A stretch of DNA of 64,000 bases from JAEUQQ01 sp963697285 (GCA_963697285.1 CAVONI010000011.1:1240001-1304000); one strand, 5' to 3'. Positions 1 to 9,833 are shown, numbered from the stretch's first letter. Translations and numbers: made by a program. The notes: a model not told the origin generated them from the letters alone.

Positions 1-336
1 ATGGCCATCACGCACGCCATCACGGTGATCCTGCTGCTGGTGTGGCTGCCGTTCGGGAAGTTCTTCCACGTCTTCCAGCGCCCCGCGCAGATTGGCGTGG
101 CGCTCTTCGAACGCGAAGGCGCACGGGGTCCGCAGGCCGTCTGCGCCCACACCGGCGAGGCGTTCACGTCGGCGCTGCACCTCGATGACGTCAAGGACGT
201 CACGCGCGAGATCGGCGTGAACTTCGACCTGGCCACGGGAGGCTCACACCTCGACCTGAGTCCCCAGGGCAAGCGCGCCGCGCTGGCGCGCGCCCACCTG
301 GCTGCGCGCATCGAAAGCGGTCGCCTGTTCGGCTAG
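1..336 (+). CDS. C-terminal part of a NarI-like cytochrome b membrane subunit (partial)
   Basis: Only the C-terminal end lies in the window; the frame is open from the first base, so the real start is probably upstream. Residues 1-20 form a hydrophobic helix containing a His, followed by a KFFHVFQRPAQIG segment and a soluble tail of about 70 residues. A helix with His residues followed by such a segment resembles the last helix of gamma (cytochrome b) subunits of nitrate-type respiratory enzymes. Position fits: 88 bp upstream of a molybdopterin oxidoreductase gene on the same strand. Such a subunit would pass quinol electrons to the Fe-S protein and the molybdenum enzyme. The assignment rests on context and a short segment. 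Confidence 0.55.
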   Translation: MAITHAITVILLLVWLPFGKFFHVFQRPAQIGVALFEREGARGPQAVCAHTGEAFTSALHLDDVKDVTREIGVNFDLATGGSHLDLSPQGKRAALARAHLAARIESGRLFG

Positions 337-424
337 TCGCGCCGGTGGCGCCCCCGCGGCGGCGCGAGCCACGGCTGGCAGCCACCGCGGCGCCCGCCAT
401 CGGGCCCATCAGAGGATCTCGTTC

Positions 425-2642
425 ATGTCCCGACTTCCGGTTCCAGCCGAACGACTCATCGACGAGTTCGGTCCACATCTGAACTACGCACCTCGCGACG
501 GATACCCGGGGCGCGACGAACCCGACGCGGTCGTCGCCACGCACTGCTGCTTCTGCGGCATGCAGTGCGGCATCAAGCTGCTCGTCAAGGACAACCGGGT
601 CGTCGGCTTCGACCCGTGGGAGGAGTTCCCGTTCAACGAAGGACGCCTGTGTCCCAAGGGCGTGCAGCGGTACCTGCAGAACAACCATCCCGACCGCCTG
701 CTTCATGCCCTCGCCCGCGTCGAGGGCAAGGGATTCCAGCCGATCGCCTGGGACCAGGCCATGGGCCGCGTCGTCCGCGAGATCCAACGGATCCAGGGCG
801 CGCACGGACGCGATGCGTTCGCCATGCTGTCGGGCGTGTCGCTCACCAACGAGAAGAGTTACCTCGTGGGCAAGTTCGCGCGGGTCGCGCTGAAGACGAA
901 GAACCTCGACTACAACGGCCGCCTGTGCATGGTCAGCGCGGGCGCGGGCAACAAGAAGGCCTTCGGCCTCGACCGAGCGAGCAACACGTACGCCGACCTC
1001 GAGCGCGCCGAGGTCGTGATGCTCTGCGGAACGAACGTCAGCGAGACGTTCCCGACCCTGACGCACTGGATCTGGCGGGCGCGCGACAACGGCGCAAAGC
1101 TCATCGTCGTCGACCCGCGGATGACGCCTATTGCCCGCACCGCGGACCTCCACCTGGCAATCAGGCCGGGGCGCGACTCGGCCCTCTACGGGGCCATGCT
1201 TCGCGAACTGATCGTTCACGACTGGCTCGACCACGCGTTCATCGAGCAGCACACCTCGGGATTCGAGGCGGCAGCGGCCGCGGTCGAGTTGTTCACGCTG
1301 CCCTGGGCCGAGCAGGTCACCGGCGTGCCCGCCCGGCAGATCGCCATGGCCGCGGAGTGGTGGGGACGTGCCGCCACGAGCTTCCTGCTGCACGCGCGCG
1401 GCATCGAACACCACACGAAGGGCGTCGACAACGTCGTGTCGTGCATCAACCTCGTGCTCGCCACGGGCCGGATCGGCAAGCCGTACTGCGGCTACGGCAC
1501 CATCACCGGGCAGGGCAACGGGCAGGGCGGGCGCGAACACGGGCACAAGTGCGACCAGTTGCCGGGGAACCGCGATATCGAGAACCCGGTGCACCGCCAG
1601 TACATCGCGGATGTCTGGGGCATCCCCGAACCCGAACTCCCCGGCAAGGGGCTGACCGCCTACGAGATCGTCGAGGCGATCCATCGCGGCGAGATCAGGG
1701 GCCTGCTCTCGATCTGCTTCAACCCGCTGGTGTCGCTCCCGAACAGCCACATGGTGCGCGAAGCCCTCGAGAAGCTCGAGTTCTACGCCGCGATCGACTT
1801 CTTCCTCAACGAGACGGCGCAACACGCCGACATCGTGCTGGCCGGGTCACTCCACGAAGAAGAAGAGGGCACCGTCACCACCGCCGAAGGCCGCGTCGTG
1901 CGCGTGCGCGCCGCGGTGACGCCGCCAGGCGAGGCGCGCACCGACACGGCCATCCTGCTCGACCTCGCGAGCCGCCTCGGCGCAGGCGACAAGTTCGCGT
2001 TCGCCTCGTCCGAGGCGATCTTCAACGAACTACGCATCGCGTCGAAGGGCGGCACCGCCGACTACTACGGGATCACCTACGAGAAGATCGAACGCAACAT
2101 GGGGGTGTTCTGGCCGTGCCCGGACATCGATCACCCTGGCACTCCCCGGCTCTGGGAAGACCGGAAGTGGCCCACCAGCGACGGCAAGGCCCACTTCAAT
2201 CCCGTGCCCTACCGGGATTCGGGCGAAGTGCCCGACGACGAGTACCCCATCCTCCTGACGACCGGCCGGGTGGTCTCGCAGTACCTTCAGCGGCACACAG
2301 ACCCGGAGGATCGGCAAGCTCGTCGAGCAGTACCCCGAGCCGTTGCTCGAGATCCACCCGGTGCTGGCCGCGCGGCTCGGCATCGTCGATCGCGATCTCG
2401 TGCGCGTGGTCACCCGCCGCGGCAGCGCCGAGTTCCCGGCGCAGCTGGTGGCCACCATCCGCGAAGACACGGTGTTCGTGCCCTACCACTGGCCCGGCCG
2501 CAAGTCGATCAACCAGCTGACGTCAGGACACCTCGATCCGGTGTCGAAGATCCCCGAGTTCAAGGTGAGCACGTGCCGCCTCGAACGCACCGGCCGGACG
2601 GCTCCTTCGGCGCGCGAGACTGCCGCGCACGCGAGCGCGTGA
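425..2642 (+). CDS. Molybdopterin oxidoreductase, nitrate reductase-like, with one frameshift
   Basis: This is a catalytic subunit of the Nas/NarB/Nap-like molybdopterin family. The N-terminus holds a [4Fe-4S] site (Cys 41/42, 44, 48 and 76); C168 in an NGRLCMV segment is the likely Mo ligand. The C-terminal dinucleotide-binding domain starts at LLTTGRVVSQYL and is then broken: an extra T near 2284-2286 shifts the frame. Removing it restores SGTQTRRIGKLVEQYPEP and a continuous domain ending at the TGA at 2640-2642. Without the correction, the frame reads through Arg/Pro-rich nonsense into the next gene. The stop overlaps the next ATG (TGATG), a typical coupled pair. A NarK-like transporter downstream supports nitrate as substrate; other oxyanions are possible. 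There is no Tat signal, so a cytoplasmic location is inferred. Confidence 0.82.
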
Positions 2643-3211
2643 TGCAGAACACCGCCTTCAAGACCGATCAGGAGTTCTTCGTCGACCCGCAGCGCTGCAT
2701 CGGGTGCCGCGCGTGCGAAATGGCCTGCGCCGAGTGCGAGACGAACGGCCAGTTGCCGATGATCCACGTCGACTACATCAACCGCGCCGAGAGCCCGCAG
2801 ACCATGGTGCAGGTGTGCATGCACTGCGAGGATCCCGTCTGCGCGCGCGTCTGCCCGGCCGACGCGATCCAGAAGGACGAGTTCGGCATCGTGCACAGCG
2901 CCTCGACGGCACGGTGCATCGCGTGTTCGAACTGCGTCGTGGCCTGCCCCTTCGGCGTGCCGAAGAAGGTCGAGCCCATGAAGCTCATGATGAAGTGCAA
3001 CATGTGCTACGACCGCACGAGCGCGGGACGCAAGCCGATGTGCGCGACCGTGTGCCCCAGCGGTGCGCTCTTCTACGGCACGCGCGAGCAGATGACGACG
3101 CAGCGGCCCAACAGCACGCCCGTCAACGTGTTCCGGTTCGGCGCCGAGACGGTGCGAACCAAGGTCAACGTGATGATGCCTGCGGGTGCGACCGTCGTGG
3201 TCGTCGATTGA
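2642..3211 (+). CDS. Four-cluster [4Fe-4S] electron-transfer subunit (DmsB/NrfC-type)
   Basis: 189 aa. Four cysteine clusters are visible in order: CIGCRACEMAC, CMHCEDPVCARVCP, CIACSNCVVACP and CNMC with CATVCP, the ligand set of the 16Fe ferredoxin-like subunits of molybdenum enzymes (DmsB, NrfC, PhsB). It should carry electrons between a membrane donor and the molybdopterin subunit encoded just upstream. The ATG at 2642 overlaps the upstream stop by one base, arguing for translational coupling and showing that the two products are separate proteins, although the frameshift upstream makes one long frame run through both. The C-terminus after the last cluster is about 40 residues, without a membrane anchor. 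Confidence 0.88.
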   Translation: MQNTAFKTDQEFFVDPQRCIGCRACEMACAECETNGQLPMIHVDYINRAESPQTMVQVCMHCEDPVCARVCPADAIQKDEFGIVHSASTARCIACSNCVVACPFGVPKKVEPMKLMMKCNMCYDRTSAGRKPMCATVCPSGALFYGTREQMTTQRPNSTPVNVFRFGAETVRTKVNVMMPAGATVVVVD

Positions 3212-3326
3212 ACCCTGAGCTCACGTGTGTTGAGGCCGTACCGACACCGAACCGGCACGTCCGTCAGGTCGATTCGCACGTGACCTGCACGCAGCACAAC
3301 CGAGTCGAAGGGTAGGAGACAGGTCG

Positions 3327-3869
3327 ATGAGTCAGGATCACCCCAGCACCTTGGCCCCGCGCCCCGCCTGGGAAGCCGACTTCCCGCTCGAGCGCGTGGA
3401 AGCGCAACACGTCACGCGCCGCGAGTTCGCGAAGTTCCTCGTGGTCGTGTCGGGCGGCTTTGCCGTTGGCAGCGGCGTGGTCGCCATGCGAGAGGAACTG
3501 ACCCCGGAGGCGACGATCGCCGCAGCCGGCGAGCGCCTCTGCGCCGTCGACGAGGTGCCGGTCGGCGGCATGCGCGCGTTCACGGTGCCGGGCACGCACC
3601 TGCCCGGCATCCTGATTCGTGTCGACGAGACCACGTGGCGAGCCTACGAGCAGAAGTGCACGCACCTGTCGTGCGCGGTGTACTTCACGGCCGAAGCGGG
3701 ACGCATCGTGTGCCCGTGCCACAACGGCGCGTTCGACGTGCAGACGGGCGCCGTGCTCCAGGGCCCACCCCCGCGAGCGTTGCGCCGTTTCGACGTCGTG
3801 GTCAGGGACACCGACGTCGTCATCGTGCCCACGCCACCAGCGCGACGCGCTGACGCGACGGGCGCCTGA
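3327..3869 (+). CDS. Rieske [2Fe-2S] protein with N-terminal membrane anchor
   Basis: 180 aa. The two Rieske ligand boxes are plain: CTHLSC and CPCHNG, giving Cys-X-His and Cys-X-X-His for one [2Fe-2S] cluster. Near residues 29-46, a TRREF motif is followed by a hydrophobic stretch, a typical uncleaved Tat-type anchor, so the cluster domain probably faces the periplasm. A start at 3327 is supported by GGTAGGAG about ten bases upstream. It lies between the Fe-S subunit and the NarK-like transporter on the same strand and probably joins the electron path between quinol and the reductase. A Rieske subunit beside a nitrate-type reductase is not part of the classical NarGHI, Nap or Nas sets. Confidence 0.9.
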   Translation: MSQDHPSTLAPRPAWEADFPLERVEAQHVTRREFAKFLVVVSGGFAVGSGVVAMREELTPEATIAAAGERLCAVDEVPVGGMRAFTVPGTHLPGILIRVDETTWRAYEQKCTHLSCAVYFTAEAGRIVCPCHNGAFDVQTGAVLQGPPPRALRRFDVVVRDTDVVIVPTPPARRADATGA

Positions 3870-3881
3870 GGAGGTCACGCC

Positions 3882-5414
3882 ATGAGTGACTTCCGCCGGG
3901 CCCAATCGCAGTCGCATCCGAGCAAGACGAACGTCGTGCTCGTGGGCGTCATCACGCTCCTCATCACCATCGTGTCGCTGCAGGTCTGGCTGCTCACCGC
4001 CGGGCTCAACACCGCGCTGGGCGGCGACCGATCGATCGTGTGGCCGGCCTTCTACGCATCGCTGGCCCTGTTCGTCGCAGGCGCAGGGCTCTTGCGCTTC
4101 CTTCCCGGCCCGATTCGCCTGGTGCGAGAGGTCGAGCACGCCGAGCCGTTTCCCGACGCCGCCCTCGCCTGGCGGACGCTGGCCATCAGCGCCGTCTCGC
4201 TCGCACTCGCCTTCTCGGTGTGGTTCATGTGGTCGGCGATCACCCTCAGGCTTCGCGACGCGGGCTTCGCCATCACCGCCCAGCAGGCGTTCTGGCTTAC
4301 GGCCACGCCGACGTTGCTGGGCTCACTGCTCCGCATCCCCTACGGCTTGCTCGTGTCGCGCTACGGCAGCCGCCGCAGCTACGCCGCCGTGACCGCCGCC
4401 ATGCTCGTCCCGGTGATCGGGACGGGCCTGGTGCTGTCGGACGCGAGCTCGTCGTTCGGCACGCTGCTGTTCTGGGCGGCGCTCACCGGCATCGCCGGCG
4501 CGAATTTCTCGACATCGATGGGCGTGGTCACGCTCTGGTTCCCCAGGCAGAAGCAGGGAACGGCGCTCGGCGTGAACGGCCTCGGCAACCTCGGCGTCAC
4601 CGTCGCCCAGTTCACCATCCCGCTGGTCATCGGCGCCGCCATCTTCGGATCGCTCGGAGGCCCCTCGCAGACGCTCACGCTTCCCGGTGGCGCGACCCGA
4701 AGCGTCTGGCTGCAGAACGCCGCATTCATCTGGGCCCCGTTCATCGTCATCTGCACGGCGCTGATCTGGTTCGGCACGCGCGACTACGTGGCGGCACCCA
4801 AGACGCTGGCTTCGCAACTCGGCGTCGCGCGCGACCGCCACACCTGGGTGCTTTCGTTCCTCTACTTCCTCACCTTCGGGTGCTTCGTCGCGATGGGATC
4901 GTCGCTCCCGCTGATCATCCGCGAAGTGTTCGTGCATGCGCCCGGCGGCGCCCCGAATCCACTCGTCTATGCGCCCTTCGCCCCCCTGATTGCCACGCTC
5001 ACCCGCCCGCTGGGCGGCTGGGCCGCAGATCGCGTGGGAGCGGGCCGAGTCACGGCGCTGGCGATTGGCGTCATGGCGGTGGGCGGCTTCGGGTTGTCGG
5101 CCTACATCCGGCCCGACGGCTTCACCGGATTCTTCCTGACGATCATGGTCATCTGTGCGGCCTCGGGGCTGGGGAACGGATCGGTGTTCAAGATCATCCC
5201 CGTCGTCAATCGCCAGGAAGCCGGCGCCGTGATCGGCATCGTCAGCTGCATCGGCGCCCTCGGCGGGTTCTTTCCGCCAATCTTCCTCGGGTGGTGCATC
5301 GCGCAGTTCGGAACGCCCGCGTGGGCGTACACGAGCATGGCCATCGTGGCCCTGGCCGCGTTTGGCGTGAACTGGTGGTTCTACTGGAGGCGCGACAGCC
5401 CGACGGCGTGCTGA
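3882..5414 (+). CDS. narK: NarK-type nitrate/nitrite MFS transporter
   Basis: 510 aa, 12 predicted membrane helices. NarK-family features include the helix-5 region GANFSTSMGVVTLWFP, a GLLVSRYGSRR loop after helix 2-3, and the second Gly-rich signature ASGLGNGSVFKIIP near the C-terminus. The family moves nitrate in and nitrite out, or nitrate with protons. The loop between the first two helices is longer than in E. coli NarK. AGGAGG lies just before the start, 12 bp after the Rieske stop, so it is the last gene of the operon. This gene is the main reason for reading the upstream molybdenum enzyme as a nitrate reductase. It ends 15 bp from the end of the convergent gene. Confidence 0.85.
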   Translation: MSDFRRAQSQSHPSKTNVVLVGVITLLITIVSLQVWLLTAGLNTALGGDRSIVWPAFYASLALFVAGAGLLRFLPGPIRLVREVEHAEPFPDAALAWRTLAISAVSLALAFSVWFMWSAITLRLRDAGFAITAQQAFWLTATPTLLGSLLRIPYGLLVSRYGSRRSYAAVTAAMLVPVIGTGLVLSDASSSFGTLLFWAALTGIAGANFSTSMGVVTLWFPRQKQGTALGVNGLGNLGVTVAQFTIPLVIGAAIFGSLGGPSQTLTLPGGATRSVWLQNAAFIWAPFIVICTALIWFGTRDYVAAPKTLASQLGVARDRHTWVLSFLYFLTFGCFVAMGSSLPLIIREVFVHAPGGAPNPLVYAPFAPLIATLTRPLGGWAADRVGAGRVTALAIGVMAVGGFGLSAYIRPDGFTGFFLTIMVICAASGLGNGSVFKIIPVVNRQEAGAVIGIVSCIGALGGFFPPIFLGWCIAQFGTPAWAYTSMAIVALAAFGVNWWFYWRRDSPTAC

Positions 5415-5429
5415 TGGCCGAGGCGCGGA

Positions 5430-6947
5430 TCAGCCGCGCGTCTGCGCGTTCATGCGGATCACGCCGACGTTGCCCTCCACGGCGATGGTCGTGCCATACG
5501 GTTGCGAGATTCGCTGCAGCCGCTCGAAGATCCGCTTCGCCACGTCTGGCGATGCCGCACGTGGAATGCCCTTGTCAGAGAGCGGGCTGCTCAGTCCGAG
5601 GTCGATCGGATGCAGGCGCACCTCCACGAGGCGTCCGCCGTCGAACCTGCACTCCGCCAGGACCGACTCCATGTTGTCCTGCCCCATGCGTGTCTGCCGC
5701 GGATCGGCCCAGACCTCCCAGTTGAGCTCGGCGTCGGTCTTGTCGGCACCGTACGGATCGAGCCCCTGCGCGCGCCAGCGCTGGAGCCCGACGGCGCCGA
5801 GGTTCAGCTGGTAGACGAACTGCGCCAGGCCGTAGAAGATCGGCTTGCCCTTGTAGATCTCGATGCTCCGCAGCGCGTGGATGCCGGTGCCGACGAACAT
5901 GTCGGCGCCGTTGTCGATCGCCTGGTGCGCGAGATCGACGAGGAAGTCTGCCGGGTACTCCGACAGGAACGGCATCACGAGCGAGCTGGTGTCTTCGTGC
6001 GTGTGGATGGTCGCGATGAGGAAGTTCGCCTGCTGCTTGCCGTTGCGGATGCTCCGCAGGATCTCCTTCAGGTCTTCGCGGTTCATCGTGTACGAGAGCG
6101 CACCGGGTGTGGGGCCGACCTTGAAGGTCGTACCGAAGACGGTGACGCGGTCTGCGGGATCGTTGGCCGGCAACGGCGGCACGGCGTTCGGCACCTGCGG
6201 CCGAAACGCGTAGATCCGATCGCGCATCGCGCGCAGCGCGTCGAGCTCCTGCTGCGAGACGACGAACTGCCGCGTCACTCGCAGCGTGTTCGCGCCGGCG
6301 ACGCCGCCGGTGTTGCCGAAGCGGTACGTCGCCGCCTGCGCGCCTCCGCCGGTGCCCGTGCCGCTCGTCGATTGCATCGAGACGAGCGCCACGCGGCCCT
6401 TCGGGGTCTGGACGTACCGTGCTGCCCGCGCGTCCTCCAGGTCCTTGCCGGCGCCGGCGTACACGAGCCCGGCCTCGTCGAGCAGGCGGTTCGTCGAGAA
6501 CATCACCTCGGGACCGGCGTCGGTCGTGTGGTTGTTGGCGCGCGAGAGGAGGTCGAAGCCCATGGTCTTGATGTCGGCTGCCACTTCCTTCGGCCCGGTG
6601 TGATCGGTGAAGTGACCCGGGTAGGTCTCGTAGTCGACGAGATTCGACTCCATGTTCGCGAACCCGACGTCGCTCTGCTGGACGATCTGGATCAGGCTCT
6701 GGACCGCGGGATCGGCGAGCCTCCCGACCGGGTGCATCTCGATCAGGTCGCCGCCCGCAGTCACCGTGAACGGCGTGCTGATCTTCATCGCCAGCTCGCG
6801 TTCACGATCGATGGCCGTCTCGGGCGACTGCGCCGCCGTCCGTGGCGCCGCGGTCTGTGAGGCGAGAGGCGCGCCGCAGATGGAGACCGCCACCGCCATG
6901 ATCGCCGGGGAGAGAACGCGTGCCCTCCGGGATTCCCGATCGCGCAT
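5430..6947 (-). CDS. CapA/PgsA-family metallophosphoesterase-like protein, secreted
   Basis: 505 aa from the ATG at 6947, chosen because AAGGAG lies seven bases upstream; a longer frame has no such site. The N-terminus (RRARV then a hydrophobic stretch to about residue 35) is a signal peptide. The mature part shows the CapA-fold metal-site motifs: TAGGDLIEMHP, GFANMESNLVD, LLSRANNHTTDAG, ATIHTHED and GTGIHALRSIEIYKGKPIF. CapA proteins are linked to poly-gamma-glutamate production in some Firmicutes, but this fold is widespread and most members lack a known substrate. No capsule synthesis gene is nearby, so only an extracytoplasmic phosphoesterase-like role is proposed. Confidence 0.8.
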   Translation of the reverse strand: MRDRESRRARVLSPAIMAVAVSICGAPLASQTAAPRTAAQSPETAIDRERELAMKISTPFTVTAGGDLIEMHPVGRLADPAVQSLIQIVQQSDVGFANMESNLVDYETYPGHFTDHTGPKEVAADIKTMGFDLLSRANNHTTDAGPEVMFSTNRLLDEAGLVYAGAGKDLEDARAARYVQTPKGRVALVSMQSTSGTGTGGGAQAATYRFGNTGGVAGANTLRVTRQFVVSQQELDALRAMRDRIYAFRPQVPNAVPPLPANDPADRVTVFGTTFKVGPTPGALSYTMNREDLKEILRSIRNGKQQANFLIATIHTHEDTSSLVMPFLSEYPADFLVDLAHQAIDNGADMFVGTGIHALRSIEIYKGKPIFYGLAQFVYQLNLGAVGLQRWRAQGLDPYGADKTDAELNWEVWADPRQTRMGQDNMESVLAECRFDGGRLVEVRLHPIDLGLSSPLSDKGIPRAASPDVAKRIFERLQRISQPYGTTIAVEGNVGVIRMNAQTRG

Positions 6948-7334
6948 GTCACTACTCCTTGTCGCACGCGTCGGATCGCGCGGCCGCGGACGCGGACACA
7001 CGACGCAGGCGTGACCATCACCTGAGGGTTCGGGCGCAGTCTACCCGGTTGCCGAAGACGGCGGCAACTGCGTCCGCCGTCAACACGGACGACGACGCGG
7101 ATGACGATCCGACTATGGCGCAGCCGATGTCCTTTCGGCGCTTGCCTGCAGGGGACAACAAGCGTATGGTCGGGGCCTCCCGCAACCTGTTTCGCAGTCG
7201 CCGATGGTGGGGCGCTGCGACACCTCGAGGCCTACACGGCACGTCTACCGGTGCCAGGCGCCGTCAGAGCCGACACACCCCGGGTCAATCGGGCACAGCG
7301 GCAATCCCGTTCACGTGTTACCAGGAGACGCGCG
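6948..7334. other. Divergent intergenic region
   Basis: This 387-bp gap separates two divergently transcribed genes and must hold both promoters. No convincing -35/-10 pair was found. An 8-bp inverted repeat (7057-7064 with 7074-7081, loop nine bases) is visible but has no T-run and could be chance in GC-rich DNA. No small coding frame with a good ribosome-binding site was seen. Confidence 0.4.
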
Positions 7335-9779
7335 ATGAAGAGAGTGAAGACGCGGAGACTTGCCGCTGGGTTCGTGGCGACTGGCGTCGCGGCCGCCACG
7401 ATGGCGTTGTGGAGTTGGGGTGGTCCCGACGTCACGCCCGTCGTGTACGCCCAGTCGTTCAACTGCGACATGACGGCGTACAAGGCGATGCCAGGAATGA
7501 CGGCCACCATCGCGCAGGACGCGCTGACGGTGACGTGGTCCGGGACGAACAACACGGAAGTGCGCGCGCGCTACGCGATTGAAGGCGGCCAGCCTCGCGT
7601 TCGCGAACTGGCGGCCCGCAAGGTGGGCGGGCAGTGGACGGTGCTGGGCCAGAACCTGTCTCCCGAAGTGCGCGTGACGAGCGGCATCCGCCGCATGTCG
7701 ACGCAGCAGGCGCAACCGCTCAAGGCCGCCGGTGTGGTCATCACGCAGGAGGTCATCGACAAACACCGGTGGCACGCGTTCTGGGATGCCCCGTTGCTGT
7801 TGCCGGGCAGCCCCGAGATGGCCGAACTCCGGGCGAACGTCGCACCCCGCGCGGCCATCGATCCCGTGCTGACGAAGCGCGGCGCGTCGCAGGCGGCCGG
7901 GCAAGCCCCAGCAGCCGCCCGACGCGAGCCTCCGACGACGTACGATCCGGGCGGTGGGTTGCCGCCGCTGCCGCTCGCCGGCCGCAATATCGGCGAGCCG
8001 CGCTCCGAGAAGGACATTCACCGCGCGAGCGCGTCGTTCGCCACCACGTCGTGCAGCGTCAAGACCGACGGCGCCACGCTCGAAGTGAACTTCCCCGGCC
8101 TGTCGATGGGCATCTTCGCGGGCGACCTCAGGTTCACGGTGTATCGCGGCACGAACCTCCTCCGCATGGACGCGATGGCGAAGACCGAGGAGAAGTGGAT
8201 CGCCTACAAGTACGAAGCCGGCCTCAAGGGGTTGTCGACCGCGCTGCTGTCGCGTCTCACGTGGAAGGACACGGGCGGGTACGCACAGTCGAGCGGACTC
8301 GGCGGCGTCATCAACGAGACGGCGGTCGGCATCCGGGCCCAGAACCGCGTCCTCGTCGCCGAAGGCGCCAAGGGCGGCGCGCTGGCGACCTTCACGCCTC
8401 CGCACACGTTCTTCTTCACGCGCGAGAAGGACACGAACCTCGGCTACACGTACTATCGCAAGGACGCCGCCACCAGCTTCGCCCTGGGCATCCGCCAGGC
8501 CGATCGCGAAGAAGAAACGCAGTACCTCGAGAACTTCGCGCTGTTCAACGCCCCTCCCGGCACGGTCCAGCGCATGGGCGTCTACTACCTGGTCAGCCCC
8601 GAGAACGGCGCCGCCACCCGGGCGGCGGTCATGGCGTTCACGCACAACGACTACTTCAAGGCCGTCCCCGGCTACAAGACGTTCGTGAACCACTTCCACC
8701 TCGACTTCACGGGGCGGCAGCGGCTCGCGGACTTCGATCAGCCGTTCCAGGACCTGATGGCGATGCGCAGTCTCGGGCTCAACATCATCGGCCTCAGCGA
8801 CTTCCACTTCGAGCTGCACGCCAACGATCCCGGCCCCGAGCGGTTCCGCGATCAGAAGGACTACTTCGAGGCCACGCGCCGCGCGTCGGACGCCGACTTC
8901 CTCGTGACGCCGTGGGAGGAACCGAGCGCCTACTTCGGCGGGCACTACAACATCATGTTCCCGAAGCGCGCGGTGTACTGGTCGAAGGTGCGCCAGCCCG
9001 GCCAGCCGTTCACGGAGGTCGATCCGGTATACGGCAAGGTGTACCACACCGGCAGCGCAGAAGACGTGCAGCAGATGATGGACGCCGAGGGGGCCTACTG
9101 GTACCACGCGCACCCGCGCACGAAGGGCACGACCGGGTACCCGGACATGATCTTCGACAAGGCGTGGACGAAGAGCGACCGCTACCTGGGCGTGGCGTTC
9201 AAGCCGGGCATGGGCCAGGACAACTCCGAAGACCGGATGTGCGAATGGCGATGCTTCGACGTCGTCGACACGATGAACAACCTGTACGCGAACACCGGCG
9301 CACGTCCGAAGCTGATCGTCGCCGACATCGACACGTATCGGAAGGGGCCGGAGGACGACACCTACGCGAACTTTCCGGTGAACTACCTGAAGATCGACAA
9401 GACGCCTGGTCCCGACGATGACGTGACGCCGGTGATGAAGGCGTTGCGCGACGGCGACTTCTTCGTGACGACGGGCGAGATCCTCATCACGAACTACGCG
9501 GTGGCCGGCACCGGCGACAAGCGGACGATCGCGGCTGACCTCGAGTGGACCTTCCCGCTGAACTTCGTCGAGGTCGTCTGGGGCGATGGCAAGAAGATCG
9601 ATCGCCAGATCATCCCGGCCAAGGATCTCGGGGCGTTCGGCACGAAGAAGTTCGCGATTCCGTTCGACGCGAAGGGCAAGGCGTGGGTGCGCCTTGCGGC
9701 ATGGGACACGGCCGGCAACGGCGCCTTCGTCCAGCCCGTGTGGCTCGCGCCGGCGACGGCGACGCGCACCGCTCAGTAG
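7335..9779 (+). CDS. Large secreted PHP-domain-like protein
   Basis: 814 aa. The ATG at 7335 follows AGGAG at 7323-7327 and begins a signal peptide (RRLAAGF plus a hydrophobic stretch). Residues up to about 440 are beta-rich and unassigned. From residue 453 (HFHLD) metal-site motifs of the PHP phosphoesterase superfamily appear in order: HxH, then LSDFHFE, PWEEP, GGHYN, YHAHPR and DGDFFVTTGE near the C-terminus. The PHP fold usually binds three metals and hydrolyses phosphoesters, but many secreted members in environmental bacteria have no known substrate. It appears to stand alone on its strand; the following convergent region carries a strong hairpin. The exact reaction is unknown. Confidence 0.6.
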   Translation: MKRVKTRRLAAGFVATGVAAATMALWSWGGPDVTPVVYAQSFNCDMTAYKAMPGMTATIAQDALTVTWSGTNNTEVRARYAIEGGQPRVRELAARKVGGQWTVLGQNLSPEVRVTSGIRRMSTQQAQPLKAAGVVITQEVIDKHRWHAFWDAPLLLPGSPEMAELRANVAPRAAIDPVLTKRGASQAAGQAPAAARREPPTTYDPGGGLPPLPLAGRNIGEPRSEKDIHRASASFATTSCSVKTDGATLEVNFPGLSMGIFAGDLRFTVYRGTNLLRMDAMAKTEEKWIAYKYEAGLKGLSTALLSRLTWKDTGGYAQSSGLGGVINETAVGIRAQNRVLVAEGAKGGALATFTPPHTFFFTREKDTNLGYTYYRKDAATSFALGIRQADREEETQYLENFALFNAPPGTVQRMGVYYLVSPENGAATRAAVMAFTHNDYFKAVPGYKTFVNHFHLDFTGRQRLADFDQPFQDLMAMRSLGLNIIGLSDFHFELHANDPGPERFRDQKDYFEATRRASDADFLVTPWEEPSAYFGGHYNIMFPKRAVYWSKVRQPGQPFTEVDPVYGKVYHTGSAEDVQQMMDAEGAYWYHAHPRTKGTTGYPDMIFDKAWTKSDRYLGVAFKPGMGQDNSEDRMCEWRCFDVVDTMNNLYANTGARPKLIVADIDTYRKGPEDDTYANFPVNYLKIDKTPGPDDDVTPVMKALRDGDFFVTTGEILITNYAVAGTGDKRTIAADLEWTFPLNFVEVVWGDGKKIDRQIIPAKDLGAFGTKKFAIPFDAKGKAWVRLAAWDTAGNGAFVQPVWLAPATATRTAQ

Positions 9780-9833
9780 GATGAGTGCAGGTGCGGGGAT
9801 CGCCTCGATCCTCACGTCGGGCTGATTGGCCGT

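Noticed and set aside
200..1825. 541-aa minus-strand frame opposite the molybdenum enzyme
   Set aside because: Antisense shadow of a clearly conserved gene; composition is Arg/Ala/Val repeats with no family motif.
425..3211. A single 928-aa molybdopterin/ferredoxin fusion protein
   Set aside because: The middle is Arg/Pro-rich nonsense, the correct domain continues in another frame, and a TGATG stop-start overlap lies at 2640-2644.
4040..5725. 561-aa + strand frame overlapping the NarK gene
   Set aside because: Out-of-frame Arg-rich translation of a well-conserved transporter gene.
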